From Opitutaceae bacterium (lineage in GTDB: Bacteria; Verrucomicrobiota; Verrucomicrobiia; Opitutales; Opitutaceae), in assembly GCA_016711225.1 (NCBI GenBank), contig JADJTK010000001.1, positions 248,001 to 312,000 of the forward strand: a stretch of DNA of 64,000 nucleotides, given 5' to 3'. The notes below the pieces were generated by a model. The model made no database searches and was not told where the DNA came from. It saw only the letters and a list, made by a program, of their open reading frames with translations. Of this stretch, positions 32,830 to 43,283 are shown one piece after another. The number at the start of each line of letters is the position of its first letter. Position 1 is the stretch's first letter. The translations under genes were made by a program, and so were the position numbers.

Positions 32830-35800
32830 ATGCGAACCACCCTCTCCCGCACGATCCCACGCATCGCTTTGCTGCTGGCCGTTGCACAGCCGGCGCTGCC
32901 CTCGGCGCAAACCTTCACCGAGGCCGACTGGCCCACTCGTGGCCGCAATGCCGAGCGGCACTATTCAACTCCCTTCGAACTCGGGCTCAACGCCCAGGGG
33001 CGGCTCAATCTGAAGTGGAAGCGCTTCTTCGGTGAGCGCATCGAGATCGAGATGGAGCCGGTGGTCGTGGGCGACACCGTCTACCTCGGCGTGATGAACG
33101 GGAAGTTCTACGCCCTCGACCGCGAGACCGGCGCGGTGCGCTGGGTCTTCGCTGCCGGCGGAGCGATCTCCGATACGCCCACGGCTTGCTTCGCCGGTGA
33201 CGCGTTGCGCCTGGTCTTCGGCGCCCATGACGGTCGCGTGTACTGTCTCGATGCCGACGGCGCGCTGCGTTGGAGCTTCGCGGCCGACGGCCCCGTCATG
33301 ATGACGCCGGCGGTGCAGGGCAGTCGGGTGCTCGTTGGCACCACGACGGGAACGTTCTACGGGCTCGCGCTGGAGGATGGCGCACCGCAGCGGCAGGTGT
33401 GGGCGTTCCCGGCCGGCGCACCGCTGGCGAACACCCCTGCGCTCGGGGAGACGGCGGCGGGTGTGCCCGCGGTGTTCTTCGCGACCGGGGCGAACACGGC
33501 GTTCGCGCTCGACCCGGCCACCGGGGCCGAGCTGTGGCGCGCGTCGCTCGCCGGCGCGTTCAGCAAGCACATCATGGCGGTGTCCGGCGTTGGCAGCGGC
33601 GGCAAGCGCGTCGTGTGTTTCCTCACCCGCAAGCCTGGCCTCGAGTACTCCGAGCCGCGGGAGAATCTGCCCGCGATCCTGCAGGGCACGATCCAGCCCG
33701 GCCCGGTCGTGCTCGAAGCCTGGGCCGATTATTACCACCAGTATCCGAAACGTCGGCCGACCTGGTGGCTCGATGCTGCGAACGGTGGCGATCTCTGGGA
33801 CTACGCCGTCGACAAGACCCGCTACACGCCGCTCTATCTGCCGTATTGGGGACTCCACACGCCGGTGCTCGACGCCGCCGGGCGGGCCTGGCTCCCCGCC
33901 ACCGGAAGCGGCGGCGACCATGCGCTCGAGCACGACATCCGCCTGTGGCGGATGGACCTGGAGAGCGGCAGCTATGAGCACTTCGCGTACGAGACCGAGT
34001 TCCAGGCGCGCGCCGACGAGATCGGGCGGCCGACGCTGATCGGCACGCGGTTCTATTCGACGATCAGTGAGGACATCGCGTACTTCGACACCGCGACGCG
34101 CGCCGAGAACGTCGACGTATTTGGCAATGGGATCTTCAATCACCGTTTTCCGATCGAGATCGACGACTTCGAGCATGGGCGTCTCACCACGCCGCCCTTC
34201 GCCGGCCGGTATAAACACTTCAGCCGCTTCGGCAGCAGCAGCCCGGCCGGCTACGCGGGGGCGGTCGACGCCACGAGCCCACTGGTGGCGGTGCGCGACG
34301 GCGCGCGCACGCTGGCGTTCTACGTCACCTGGGGCCATCTCTACGCGCTCACGCCGGAGGCTGTGCCGGCGCCGGTCGCCCATGGCGAGGATACCTTCGA
34401 TCCGTGGCAGGCGGCGAGCACGGTGCCGACGGTGGCGGAAGTGCGCGGGCAACTGGCGGCAGCGGTCCAGGCCTTCGTGGCGCAACCCACTCTGCCGCTG
34501 CCGCGCGTGCGCTGGTGGGACGAACTTCATCCGCCGGTCGAGTGGCAGGCCGGCGAGACGCTCATCGCGCTCGTCGAGGCGTTGCCCCGGCTCGACGATC
34601 CGGTGCTGCGGCAGCAGCTCGAGACGTGGCTGGTGCAGCAATTCCAGACGCGCGCGCTCACTCCCGCGTGGATCTCGGGCCAGGCGGCGTTCGACTACGA
34701 TGCTGGCACGTTCGAGAACCCCGTGGGTGCCGGCACCGGCGTGCGGGCGAAGTGGTATTGGGACAATCCCAACTTCATCGCCGACCGCCTCTGGGCGCTG
34801 CATCGCTTCGTCGAGCTCACGGGGGAGAGCGGCGCCGGCCGGCAGCTCGTGCAGAACGCGACCAACTGGAACCGTCTGAAGTCCCAGTACTCGTTCTTCA
34901 AGACCGCGGGCGCCGGCGGCACGTTCTTTCCCGCTCTCGGCTTCTTCGGCTGGCCCACGTGGCGCTCGGAGGTCACCCGGCTCGGTGGCGACAACTTCTA
35001 CCCGCACCGGCAGCTCGCCGCGACGCTCGCGATGCGCGAGTTCGCCGTGCTCAACGGCGACACCGCGCTCCGGGCCGAGGCGGATTCGTACCACCAGCAG
35101 ATGCTCGCGCAGCGGGTCGCCCGCATCTTCCACGTGCGCGGGCTCTACGACAGCGGCATGCTCACGCCGGTCAACTACGACACCTGCAACGCCTACGGGC
35201 TGCAGCAGGGCAACCTACCCATCCCCGCCGAGGGTTACCGCGACCGCGATACGGATTTCCGCCAGCTGTACCGGATTGACGAGAACGGCGCGGTGGCCTT
35301 CGTCCGCTCGCGTACGACCGCGCGGCCGTACCGGCTGAACGGCTTCCATCCCTTCCTTGAGCCCTTCAACGCCTTGGTGCGCGAGGATCCGGCGGCGGTG
35401 CAGAAGCTCGCGCAGCACGTGGCGGCGATCGAGGCGTTGCACCCATTCTGGTACACCGGTGACTACGGCCACGCCGCGATCAACGGCAATTGCGAGGAGG
35501 ACAGCGCCACCGCGATGATGGCCGCGGATGTCTTTCAGGCGAAAGCCTATGGGCTCGGCGCCAGCTACGCGGAACTCGCCGGCGTGATCCCGGTTCCGTA
35601 CGAGACGCACGGTGCGCTCGACGTGTATCGCCTGCGTTGCCTCGAGGCGTTGCTCTGGGTGGCGGAGCGCGAGCCCGCGGCGGGCTATCCGGCGTGGGCA
35701 GCGGCGCAGGGGCTGAGCGGAACCGCCGCGTCACCGATGGCCGATCCCGACGGCGATGCCTCGCCCAATCTGCTCGAATACGCGTTGCGCACCGAGCCGC

Positions 35801-36084
35801 TCGCCGCCAGCAGCCATGCCGCGCCGACGGTGGCCACGGTGAACGAGAATGGCTCGGGCTACGCGGCCTTGGCGCATCGGCGCAACAAGTCCGCGGGTGA
35901 TCTCGGCTGGACCTATGAGACCTCTCCCGATCTCGCTACGTGGAGCGCGGTGGCGGATCCCGCAGTCGAGGTGCTCGTGCCCGACGTCGACGGCGACGGG
36001 CACACGGAACTCGTGCGCGCGCTCGTGCCGTTGGGCGGCGCGGAGCCGCGGCTGTTCCTGCGCGTGCGCGTGGTGTTGCCGTAG
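32830..36084 (+). CDS. Large secreted PQQ-propeller / alpha-barrel protein
   Basis: 1084 aa. Signal peptide (RIALLLAVAQPALPSAQTF). Residues ~25-520 contain PQQ/WD-like propeller blades (GDTVYLGVMNGKFYALDRET, VFGAHDGRVYCLDADGALRW). The second part (~560-940) is an alpha/alpha-barrel of the glucosidase type (DRLWALHRFVELTGESGAGR, NFYPHRQLAATLAMREFAVL). The C-terminus has a carbohydrate-enzyme tail like that of the neighbour at 36275. It is convergent with 36275-37912. The enzyme activity is not identified. Confidence 0.7.
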   Translation: MRTTLSRTIPRIALLLAVAQPALPSAQTFTEADWPTRGRNAERHYSTPFELGLNAQGRLNLKWKRFFGERIEIEMEPVVVGDTVYLGVMNGKFYALDRETGAVRWVFAAGGAISDTPTACFAGDALRLVFGAHDGRVYCLDADGALRWSFAADGPVMMTPAVQGSRVLVGTTTGTFYGLALEDGAPQRQVWAFPAGAPLANTPALGETAAGVPAVFFATGANTAFALDPATGAELWRASLAGAFSKHIMAVSGVGSGGKRVVCFLTRKPGLEYSEPRENLPAILQGTIQPGPVVLEAWADYYHQYPKRRPTWWLDAANGGDLWDYAVDKTRYTPLYLPYWGLHTPVLDAAGRAWLPATGSGGDHALEHDIRLWRMDLESGSYEHFAYETEFQARADEIGRPTLIGTRFYSTISEDIAYFDTATRAENVDVFGNGIFNHRFPIEIDDFEHGRLTTPPFAGRYKHFSRFGSSSPAGYAGAVDATSPLVAVRDGARTLAFYVTWGHLYALTPEAVPAPVAHGEDTFDPWQAASTVPTVAEVRGQLAAAVQAFVAQPTLPLPRVRWWDELHPPVEWQAGETLIALVEALPRLDDPVLRQQLETWLVQQFQTRALTPAWISGQAAFDYDAGTFENPVGAGTGVRAKWYWDNPNFIADRLWALHRFVELTGESGAGRQLVQNATNWNRLKSQYSFFKTAGAGGTFFPALGFFGWPTWRSEVTRLGGDNFYPHRQLAATLAMREFAVLNGDTALRAEADSYHQQMLAQRVARIFHVRGLYDSGMLTPVNYDTCNAYGLQQGNLPIPAEGYRDRDTDFRQLYRIDENGAVAFVRSRTTARPYRLNGFHPFLEPFNALVREDPAAVQKLAQHVAAIEALHPFWYTGDYGHAAINGNCEEDSATAMMAADVFQAKAYGLGASYAELAGVIPVPYETHGALDVYRLRCLEALLWVAEREPAAGYPAWAAAQGLSGTAASPMADPDGDASPNLLEYALRTEPLAASSHAAPTVATVNENGSGYAALAHRRNKSAGDLGWTYETSPDLATWSAVADPAVEVLVPDVDGDGHTELVRALVPLGGAEPRLFLRVRVVLP

Positions 36085-36274
36085 GAGGGGCGTGGATCAA
36101 GGTGGTTCGCGTTGCCCTCGACGCGGTCGGCGGCGCGAGCTGCGGCGCGCAATCTTTGGAGGCACGAGGGCGAGTCTTGCGCGGGCCGAGTCCATGCCCC
36201 GATTGGGGTCAATCGGGTCCACCCGCAGGCGGATCGAGAGTTCCGGGCGGAAGTTGGCGGCACCGGGCCGCGGC
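36085..36274. other. Intergenic region between convergent genes
   Basis: 190 bases between the convergent ends of two secreted-protein genes. No RNA gene or clear terminator seen. Confidence 0.35.
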
Positions 36275-37912
36275 TCACGGTGCGCGCGTCACCCGCAGGC
36301 GGAAGAACCGGCGCGGGCCGGAGGCGGAGGTTTGCAGGGCGCGTTCGGTGATCTGCTCGAGTCGGCCTTGATCGAGGATCGCAACGCCAGCGGTGGCCTC
36401 GGCGCCGGAGGTCCAGGTCGCGAGATCTGTCGAGGTCTCGACAAGGTAGTTGAGATCCCAGGCTGTTTTGTCGCGCGAGTAGGAAAAGGTGGGGAACGTG
36501 TCCGCGCCGAGCGTGACGGTGCCGAAGGCGAGCGGTGCGGCATCGGCGGCGAGGGCGTTGGTGCCGAGGGCGCGTTCGAGGAGGTTGACGCGGCCGTCGC
36601 CGTCCCAGTCGGCCAAGTCTTGGGCGGCGGGCGACGAGGCCTCGGCGCCGAAGGTCTCGGTGCGCCACGTTTCCAGCGGCAATGCCGGGTAGCGCACATC
36701 GCGCCAGGCGACAGGGGAGTGCGCCTCGATGGCTTGCACGAGCGCTTCGATCCAGTGGCAATCGCCGCGACCGAAGGGCGACCCCCGCAGGCGCGAGGCG
36801 AGGGTGGCGGCATCCGCTTGTAGCACCCAGCGTTCGATGGGCGTCATCATGCCCATGACCTCGGAGAGCACGCCGGAGCCTTCGTCGCCGGTCCAGGAGC
36901 GGGTGAAGTAGCTTAGCTTCGGCAGCCACCAGAACGGCAGCGCGGCGCGGCCTTCGTCGAAGCGGGTCAGCACAGCGGTGCGGAGAGCGGGCGCGGCTTC
37001 GCCCAGGTAGCGCCCGATCTCGGGCGAGAGGTTGAGCCAGGGCCAGCCGCGCACGGTGGTCCCGTTCATCCGGTTGTCGTACATGTTCGGGTAGCTGCCG
37101 TACGGGGAACGCCATTCTTCGCCGGCCGCGCCGCGGGCGATCTGCTCGATGGCGGCAAAATCGAGGCCTGCAGCAAGGCGGGTCTGGAGGCGGGCGAGCG
37201 CGGCGTCGCGGGTGGCGAAGTCGCCGGCGCGCTCAGCGAGACGGGCGATGGCGATGTGCACGGCCATGCCGCCGTAGAGGCGGGCTTCGTCGCTGTCGGC
37301 GTAGTTGTTGTAGCGGCTGCGGATCGCCGGCCAGGCGGCGTCGACGGCTGCCCAGTCGCCGGTGCGCCAACCGTGGAGCCAGGCCCCGTAGAGGGGATGC
37401 AGGAACGGGCGGTTGTTGCCGAAGTCGGAGCGCTCGTACCACCACTTCGTCTTCGGGTGCTCCTCGCGCGGAGTGCCGACGCCGCGCGGCAGCGGGTAGT
37501 TCGTGTTGCCGTTCTTGCCCCCGGCAGTGACTCCCCAGGGCGAGAAGCGGGCGTCGGCAAACTCGGCGGCGACGTAGAGGCGCACCGCGGTCTGTTGGGC
37601 GGCGGTGAGATGGGGATACGCCCAGGCAAGCGTGGTCACGATGCGGCCGGGTTCCTGGTAGACGGTGTAGCCGACGCTCTCCTGGTCGGAGGTGCTCACG
37701 TAGAGCGGCGCGAGGTGGCCGGCATCGAGGATGCGCTGCACCTCGTGGCGGAGCTCGTCGACGAGATCGGAGGCCGACGTGTCCACGGTCCCGGCGACCG
37801 GGAACTGCCACGCGTAGCGGCCGGTGTCTGGCGTCTGGGCACGGACGGTACCGGCGCTCAGCGCGGCGAGGAGCGCGGCCGGGAGGAGGAGGCAGAGAGG
37901 GGTGTTTTTCAT
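36275..37912 (-). CDS. Secreted alpha/alpha-barrel protein (glycoside hydrolase-like)
   Basis: 545 aa. Signal peptide (CLLLPAALLAALSAGTVRA). A helix-rich domain with repeated aromatic pairs covers most of the chain (RFSPWGVTAGGKNGNTNYPL, FLHPLYGAWLHGWRTGDWAA). The C-terminal ~100 residues are a beta domain with YLVETSTDLATWTSG and RRFFRLRV, a tail seen in many secreted Opitutaceae proteins. No catalytic residues can be named. The gene's ATG overlaps the stop of the 1585-residue gene by four bases, so the two are coupled. Confidence 0.65.
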   Translation of the reverse strand: MKNTPLCLLLPAALLAALSAGTVRAQTPDTGRYAWQFPVAGTVDTSASDLVDELRHEVQRILDAGHLAPLYVSTSDQESVGYTVYQEPGRIVTTLAWAYPHLTAAQQTAVRLYVAAEFADARFSPWGVTAGGKNGNTNYPLPRGVGTPREEHPKTKWWYERSDFGNNRPFLHPLYGAWLHGWRTGDWAAVDAAWPAIRSRYNNYADSDEARLYGGMAVHIAIARLAERAGDFATRDAALARLQTRLAAGLDFAAIEQIARGAAGEEWRSPYGSYPNMYDNRMNGTTVRGWPWLNLSPEIGRYLGEAAPALRTAVLTRFDEGRAALPFWWLPKLSYFTRSWTGDEGSGVLSEVMGMMTPIERWVLQADAATLASRLRGSPFGRGDCHWIEALVQAIEAHSPVAWRDVRYPALPLETWRTETFGAEASSPAAQDLADWDGDGRVNLLERALGTNALAADAAPLAFGTVTLGADTFPTFSYSRDKTAWDLNYLVETSTDLATWTSGAEATAGVAILDQGRLEQITERALQTSASGPRRFFRLRVTRAP

Positions 37913-40900
37913 TGGGCGTGCTCCACGGCGGTGAGGCCCCAAGTTTCGGTGAAGTAGACGCGCCCGCCGGCGACGATCGGGGCGGTGCGGCCCATCGCGG
38001 TCGGCTGGGCGGTGGCGATGGGCGGATTCTGGTCCTTGTAGACGATGTCGAAGTTGAAGGTGCCGCCGTCGCGGTGGCGGATGGCGGCGGAGACGCCTCG
38101 TGCGGTGGCGGTCGCGAGATCGATCACCTGCGTGCCGCGGAAGTTCTGGCGCAGCCAGAGTTGGGAACCGGCGACGCTTAGCCCGTAGAGGTTGTCGGTT
38201 TCCCACGGCCAGGGCGCGGCGAAGCGCCCGCGGTCAATGGGTATTCGGCGGCCGGTAGCTTGGTCGACGGCCGCGAGGTCGATGCTGAAGTTCGTGCCGA
38301 AGACGCTGCCGTTGGGCCCGGTGAGGGTGGGGAACTTCGTTTTGAAATAGGTCAGCACCTGGCCGTCGTTGTCGACCACCACCGGGTGCGCGGGCGCGCC
38401 CACGCCGTCGACCGGCGCGGCTGGCACGACAAACGGCTCGGCGAGCGTCGTGGCATCGAGCACGAAGAGGTGGCGCCAGTCCGCGCCGGCCTCGGGCCAG
38501 CGGCCGCCGTTGGTGTCGCCGGCCAGCCAGCGCAGAAGGTTCGCCTCCTCGGAGGCGAGATCGGTGCCGTCGGCGAAGAGCAACGACCCGGCGTTGTTCT
38601 CGCCGACGTATTCGCTGCCGATGATCGGCGTGGTGACGGTGCTTACCCAGACCCGGCCGTTGTGGAATACGGGCCAGAGTAGGCGAAAGCTTTGGCCACG
38701 CACCGGGTGCGAGGCGCGCACGAGGCCGTCGGCGAGGTTGATGGCGTGGATGACCATGTCTTCGCTGCCGACGTAGACGCTGGTGCCATCGGAGCAGAGG
38801 CCGCCGTGGATCGGTGCGGCGAGGCGCTCGCTGCGCCAGAGGCGCGTGCCGGTCGCGGCCTCGAGGCAGTGGACTCGACCGTCTTGGGCCCCGACGACCA
38901 CTCGATCGTCCACGACACACGGTGCGCCCGTGATTGCGCGGCCAGCGGTGTAGGTCCAGGCCGGCGTGCCGTTGCGCACGTCGAACGCGGCGACTTCGCC
39001 GGTGAGTGTGGTGAAGACTACCGTGCCGCCGGCGATGCCTGCGGTGGCGATGGTCGGGCCGGGCAGATCGGCGGACCAGAGGGTCGAGCCGTCGTCGGCG
39101 GAGATGGCGTGCGCGCGGCCCTCCATCGTGCCGACGAAGAGGCGGCCGGCGGCGAGCACGGGTTGCACAGAGTCGGCGATGGTGAACGGCACCGCGGTGG
39201 GCAGGCCCGGGTAGCTGTAGCCATCGCGTGAATTCAGATCGTCGGGCCAACCGACCTTGCTGTCGCGGTTGCGCAGGGTCTTCGCGGGCCCGAGCCAGAC
39301 CCAGCGGGCGCGGTAAGGGGGGGCGACTCCTGTGGGCGTGCGGCCGGTGCGGGCGGCGTCGCGCTGGAGCTGCGGCCAGTCGTCGCCGGAGGGCGGCTCG
39401 GGCGGGGCGGAGGCGACGAGTTGCACGGCGGTGTCGGTCGCGAGGGCGGCGAGGCCGAGGGTGACGTTGCCCGAGGCGTCGGCAGTGAGGCTAACGGTGC
39501 TGGCAGGCTGGCCGGTGCTGGTGTCCCACCAAGTGGCGGCGACGGCGGCGTTAGGTTGCCCTAGGTTGATGGTGACGGTGCCGGAGACGGGTGGGACGGT
39601 GGTGCCGTCGACGACGGCGCGCCAGGTATGGGCGGAGTTGTCGATCCAGAGGTGGGCGCGGCCGGCGACGGGATCGCGTTGGCCGATCACGCGCAGGGCG
39701 GGGTTCGAGACGGCTGCGGCGGCATCGACATAGCGGCCGTTGGTGAGCGGCACGCCGGTCATGAAGCGGCGCCAGGCGCCGAAACGACCGTGGAGGTTGT
39801 GCGCGAGGAGATTGTCGTCGTACCAGTAGAGTGGATAAACGCCGCCCGGGCCGCAGCGGGCCCACACGAGCTTGTGCAACCACACGCCGGCGGTGTCCTG
39901 CGCGAGGAGCGGGTCCTCGCCGTCGGTGCCGTTGAGACCGTCGATGCCCATCTCGCCCCAGACAACCGGCTTGCCGAATCCGGCGGCCAGCGCGGCGAGA
40001 TCGTATTCGTGGAAGAAGCGGGCGGAGTCGGCGGCGAGCGCGGCCTTCGGCTCGAGCCAGCCCGTGCCGTTCACGTAGCAATGGAAGTCGGTATGATCGA
40101 GCGCGGCGTTGGCCGGAGCCTTCCAGGCGGCGGTACCGAGGGTGGCCCAGGTGGAGAGCGAGGCGGGGTGGGGGTTGCCGTCGGCCGCGGCGAGCGTGGC
40201 AAGGTGGGAGGCGAGGGTGTAGTGGTTGCCGTCGCCGGGCGGCGCCTCGTTGACGAGTTCCCACGAGTGTACGGCGCGGGAGGCGCCGAAGCGGGCGAAG
40301 AGGTGGCGCCAGTAGGCTTCGTGGAGCTGGCGGGTCGGCGTGGCGGCCTCTCCGTAGAAGGATCCGCCGTTGACGGCCGGCAGACCGTCGGGCCCGAGGT
40401 GGTTGAGCAGCCACTCCTGTTTTTCGGAGATGACGAAACGGAATTGGACGTCGGCCGCCTCGGCCAACGCGAGTGCGTGATCGAGTCCCTCGCCGCGGCG
40501 CGGGTCGAAGGTGAGATGGCTGTTGGCGCGAGGGGAGCGGAGCAGTTGCGGACCGAGCGCGCCGCCCGCGAGAATCTCGTGGAGCGCGATCTCGTCGATG
40601 TACGCGGTGCCGCCGGTGGTGTTTTCAAGAATGGCGGCAAGGTTGCGCAGCAGGTTGGTGCTGGCGGTGAAATCCGCGAAGGCCACGTGCCAGGGCGTAT
40701 CGCCCGCGACGTGCGGCACGAGCGTCGGGATTGCGCCGGTTTCGCCGATGGTCGGCCAGCCGGTGAACTTGAGGCAGATTCCGTGTGGTTGGCCGGCGGT
40801 GGCCGGGCCGGCGATGCCCTCGGTGCGCCAGCGCACGATCACGCGGTAGTTGTGGCCCACAACAAGCGGGGCGTGGCCGCTCATGAAGCCTTGGAAGAGC

Positions 40901-42666
40901 AGCGGATTGGCCGCATCGAGCCGCCACGCGGCGAGGCCGTCGCCGTAGGCGGCACCGAGCGCAAGGCCGGTGTGCGGCACGGTGCCGTCGTAGCCGAGCG
41001 TGAGCGAGTTCCACGGCTGCCAAGCCGAACCCCAGAGGTATCCCGAAATCCACCAGCGGAGCATCTGCTGGTTGCCCGGGCCAAAGGCGGCGAGGTTGTC
41101 GGCCACGCTGTAGGAGAAGCGCTCGGAGCTGGCGCCGCTGCCGTGGCCGCCCCCGAGATAGGGCGTGCCGTCGGCGTATTCGAAGTAGCGGGGGTCGCCA
41201 GCCGCGCGGCGGACGGGACCGCGGTTGAGCGGCGAGGAGGGTTCGGCAACGGTGAAGGTGTATTCGGCAGATTGGGCCGAGCCGCGCGCCTCGGTGGCGG
41301 CGAGGCGCACGCGCCAGGTACCCGCGGAGGGCGGGGCGAAACGCGCGGTCCAGCGCGCGGCGCCCGTGGGATACAGCCATTCCTCGCCGGAGCGGAAGTC
41401 GCGCTGGTAGGGCTGGCGCAGGAAGGTCGGGCGCCGGTGGACGGTGGTCCAGTTGTCGGGGGTGAAAAGGGCGTCGACGGTCACGCCATCGAGCGCGGAG
41501 AGCCCGGGCGCAGGTTCGCCGGCGTAGGGGAGGTGTGGGTGCGTCGCGGCGCTGCCCGCGAGGTCGAAGGTGACTTCCGCGGCCTGCCAGCGTTCGGCCG
41601 TCGCAGGCACGGTGACGGCGGCGAAGGCGAGAGCGGCCGCCGGCAGGTAGCGCACGCGGCGCTCGGCGGTGGCGACATGGCCGGCGGCGTCGCGCGCCTG
41701 GACGAGCAGGCGGTTCCAGCCGGGCGCAAGGTTCAAGCCGGTCGACCACGCCCCGGCGGAGGCGAGAGTCGCGACCGATCCTCGGTCAGAACTGAGGGTA
41801 AGCGACGGCGCGGAGGTTTGACCGGAGGCCGTGATACTCGACGTGGCGACGGTGGCGCCGTCGGCCGGGGCGGTGATGGTGAGCGTGGGCCAGGCCGGGT
41901 CGGTGGCGGTCCAGGGAACCTCGGCGGTGGTGACGGCGCCGTCGTCGTCGGAGACGCTCACGCGTGCGACGTAGGCACCCGGCGCCACGATGCGGCGCGA
42001 GCCGGTGGCGCTCTGCGCGCGGCCGCCGTCGCCAAAGTCCCAGGAGATGGTGCGGATGGCGCCATTGGCATCGCTGGCCACGACGTTGAAGCTCTGAAGG
42101 CCTGGCAAGGTGCCGAGAGCTACGGGGTCGACAGTGGCGGAGGCGATTGTGGGCGGGGTGTTGCCGGAGTCCTCGAAGACGCGGAAGTCGTCGAGGTGGA
42201 CGATCATCGTTCGCCCGGCGCCGCCGAAGTAGCCGATCTGGAGCCGGCTGGTGGTGGTGGTGGCGGTGAAGGTGAAGGCGACCTTCACGTATTCGGTGCC
42301 GTGGGTGGCCTGGAGGATGGGGAACGCTTTTCCGAGGTCGGCCCAGTTCTGCGCGGAGACGAGCACGCGGAAGCCGCCCCAGTCGGAGCCGGTCTGCGCG
42401 ACGATCTTGAGCCAGCCGTCGACCTTGTAAGTGCGGCCGACGACGGTGGGGAAGGTGGCGCGGAGCTCGCCGGTGGTGGCGCGCGCGGAGTAGGTGCCGC
42501 CGTGGACGTGGACGGTAGATACGGTCGTTGCGCCGATCTCGGACCAGCCGGTGAGGGTGCCGGCCTCAAAGTCGGCGAAGGGAACGAGGTTGGTTTGGGC
42601 GGTCGCGAGGGAGGCGAGAGCGAGCGTGAGCAGCAGGGAGGCCCAGTGGCGAAGCGAGACGTGCAT
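37909..42666 (-). CDS. Giant secreted glycosidase with PKD/Ig modules and PQQ propeller
   Basis: 1585 aa. Signal peptide (LLLTLALASLATA). Domains in order: carbohydrate-binding-like (~25-165, ending TMIVHLDDFRVFE); PKD (~170-255, ISWDFGDGG); Ig-like; a DUF5060-like region (~350-470); a (beta/alpha)8 glycosidase (~480-1020) with VHSWELVNEAPPGDG (acid/base Glu) and PVVWGEMGIDGLNG (nucleophile Glu); and a PQQ-type propeller (~1130-1580, LFVGTMEGRAHAISADDGST). The first gene of a coupled pair. Fusion of a glycosidase and a propeller in one chain is unusual. Substrate not assignable. Confidence 0.72.
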   Translation of the reverse strand: MHVSLRHWASLLLTLALASLATAQTNLVPFADFEAGTLTGWSEIGATTVSTVHVHGGTYSARATTGELRATFPTVVGRTYKVDGWLKIVAQTGSDWGGFRVLVSAQNWADLGKAFPILQATHGTEYVKVAFTFTATTTTSRLQIGYFGGAGRTMIVHLDDFRVFEDSGNTPPTIASATVDPVALGTLPGLQSFNVVASDANGAIRTISWDFGDGGRAQSATGSRRIVAPGAYVARVSVSDDDGAVTTAEVPWTATDPAWPTLTITAPADGATVATSSITASGQTSAPSLTLSSDRGSVATLASAGAWSTGLNLAPGWNRLLVQARDAAGHVATAERRVRYLPAAALAFAAVTVPATAERWQAAEVTFDLAGSAATHPHLPYAGEPAPGLSALDGVTVDALFTPDNWTTVHRRPTFLRQPYQRDFRSGEEWLYPTGAARWTARFAPPSAGTWRVRLAATEARGSAQSAEYTFTVAEPSSPLNRGPVRRAAGDPRYFEYADGTPYLGGGHGSGASSERFSYSVADNLAAFGPGNQQMLRWWISGYLWGSAWQPWNSLTLGYDGTVPHTGLALGAAYGDGLAAWRLDAANPLLFQGFMSGHAPLVVGHNYRVIVRWRTEGIAGPATAGQPHGICLKFTGWPTIGETGAIPTLVPHVAGDTPWHVAFADFTASTNLLRNLAAILENTTGGTAYIDEIALHEILAGGALGPQLLRSPRANSHLTFDPRRGEGLDHALALAEAADVQFRFVISEKQEWLLNHLGPDGLPAVNGGSFYGEAATPTRQLHEAYWRHLFARFGASRAVHSWELVNEAPPGDGNHYTLASHLATLAAADGNPHPASLSTWATLGTAAWKAPANAALDHTDFHCYVNGTGWLEPKAALAADSARFFHEYDLAALAAGFGKPVVWGEMGIDGLNGTDGEDPLLAQDTAGVWLHKLVWARCGPGGVYPLYWYDDNLLAHNLHGRFGAWRRFMTGVPLTNGRYVDAAAAVSNPALRVIGQRDPVAGRAHLWIDNSAHTWRAVVDGTTVPPVSGTVTINLGQPNAAVAATWWDTSTGQPASTVSLTADASGNVTLGLAALATDTAVQLVASAPPEPPSGDDWPQLQRDAARTGRTPTGVAPPYRARWVWLGPAKTLRNRDSKVGWPDDLNSRDGYSYPGLPTAVPFTIADSVQPVLAAGRLFVGTMEGRAHAISADDGSTLWSADLPGPTIATAGIAGGTVVFTTLTGEVAAFDVRNGTPAWTYTAGRAITGAPCVVDDRVVVGAQDGRVHCLEAATGTRLWRSERLAAPIHGGLCSDGTSVYVGSEDMVIHAINLADGLVRASHPVRGQSFRLLWPVFHNGRVWVSTVTTPIIGSEYVGENNAGSLLFADGTDLASEEANLLRWLAGDTNGGRWPEAGADWRHLFVLDATTLAEPFVVPAAPVDGVGAPAHPVVVDNDGQVLTYFKTKFPTLTGPNGSVFGTNFSIDLAAVDQATGRRIPIDRGRFAAPWPWETDNLYGLSVAGSQLWLRQNFRGTQVIDLATATARGVSAAIRHRDGGTFNFDIVYKDQNPPIATAQPTAMGRTAPIVAGGRVYFTETWGLTAVEHAQ

Positions 42667-43283
42667 CGGAAAGAAGGGTTCGCTACGAGGTAGGCGAGGA
42701 TTGGGGCCCGACTCAAACGGAGGACGATGCGAAAAGCGTAAAACGTGGCGGGAGAGCGCCTTGTTGCGGTGCCGGGGTCGCGCCTCAAAGCCTAGGTTCC
42801 GGGGCTGGACCTGCGTTCGGCCGAAGATGACGGTGCACTCATCGCAACGGCTGGAATGAGCCGGGAACCCACGAAGCGAGTCTCAAGCCGGGTGGGAGGC
42901 CGGCGGTTCGCGGTGAGAAAGGGACGGTCGCCATCCCCGGTCACTTCATAGCCCGCCAGTGCAGGGGCGATTCCGCATCGTTCAAGAGGGCGATGGTCTG
43001 TGCCCGTGAGTGCCCGTGGAGCCCGTCGCGGCGGTGCCGGAGTGCGGCACCTGTTCGACTACCGAGCCAGGCGGGGGTGTCCCGTGTTTTCGGGACAAGC
43101 GCTCGCGCCCTCTCTCTGCTATTCTTTCGGGATCACAGTCCTCTGCGCCGGACTCGACCAGCGTCTCCGCGCTTCGCCTTGCCGTTCCTCGCGCCTAAAC
43201 CGAATTCTCGTGCCGCTATACTCTAGCGCGCATGATACCTCGTTACACGATCGGACGGCCCTATCCCACCAGCCGCCGTTTAC
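42667..43283. promoter_or_regulatory. Divergent control region upstream of GH39-like gene
   Basis: 617 bases between divergent genes with no credible gene. It contains the palindrome at 43078-43097 and, near 43216, a 'tatact' box about 70 bases before the start at 43284. No RNA gene was seen. Confidence 0.4.
43078..43097. promoter_or_regulatory. Palindromic operator candidate, copy 1
   Basis: TGTCCCG-TGTTTT-CGGGACA, perfect 7-bp arms. Read on the minus strand, the 24-base context GCTTGTCCCGAAAACA continues into CGGGACA and is nearly identical to the copy at 53132-53151. It lies ~190 bases before the GH39-like gene. Probable binding site of a dimeric regulator. Confidence 0.5.

Noticed and set aside
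32965..35133. 722-codon minus-strand frame opposite the propeller protein
   Set aside because: The translation is low-complexity (Arg/Glu/Val rich) with no motif, while the plus-strand frame has a signal peptide and clear propeller repeats.
39628..42693. 1021-codon plus-strand frame opposite the giant glycosidase
   Set aside because: Gly/Val/Glu-rich shadow of the 1585-residue protein, without any recognisable domain.
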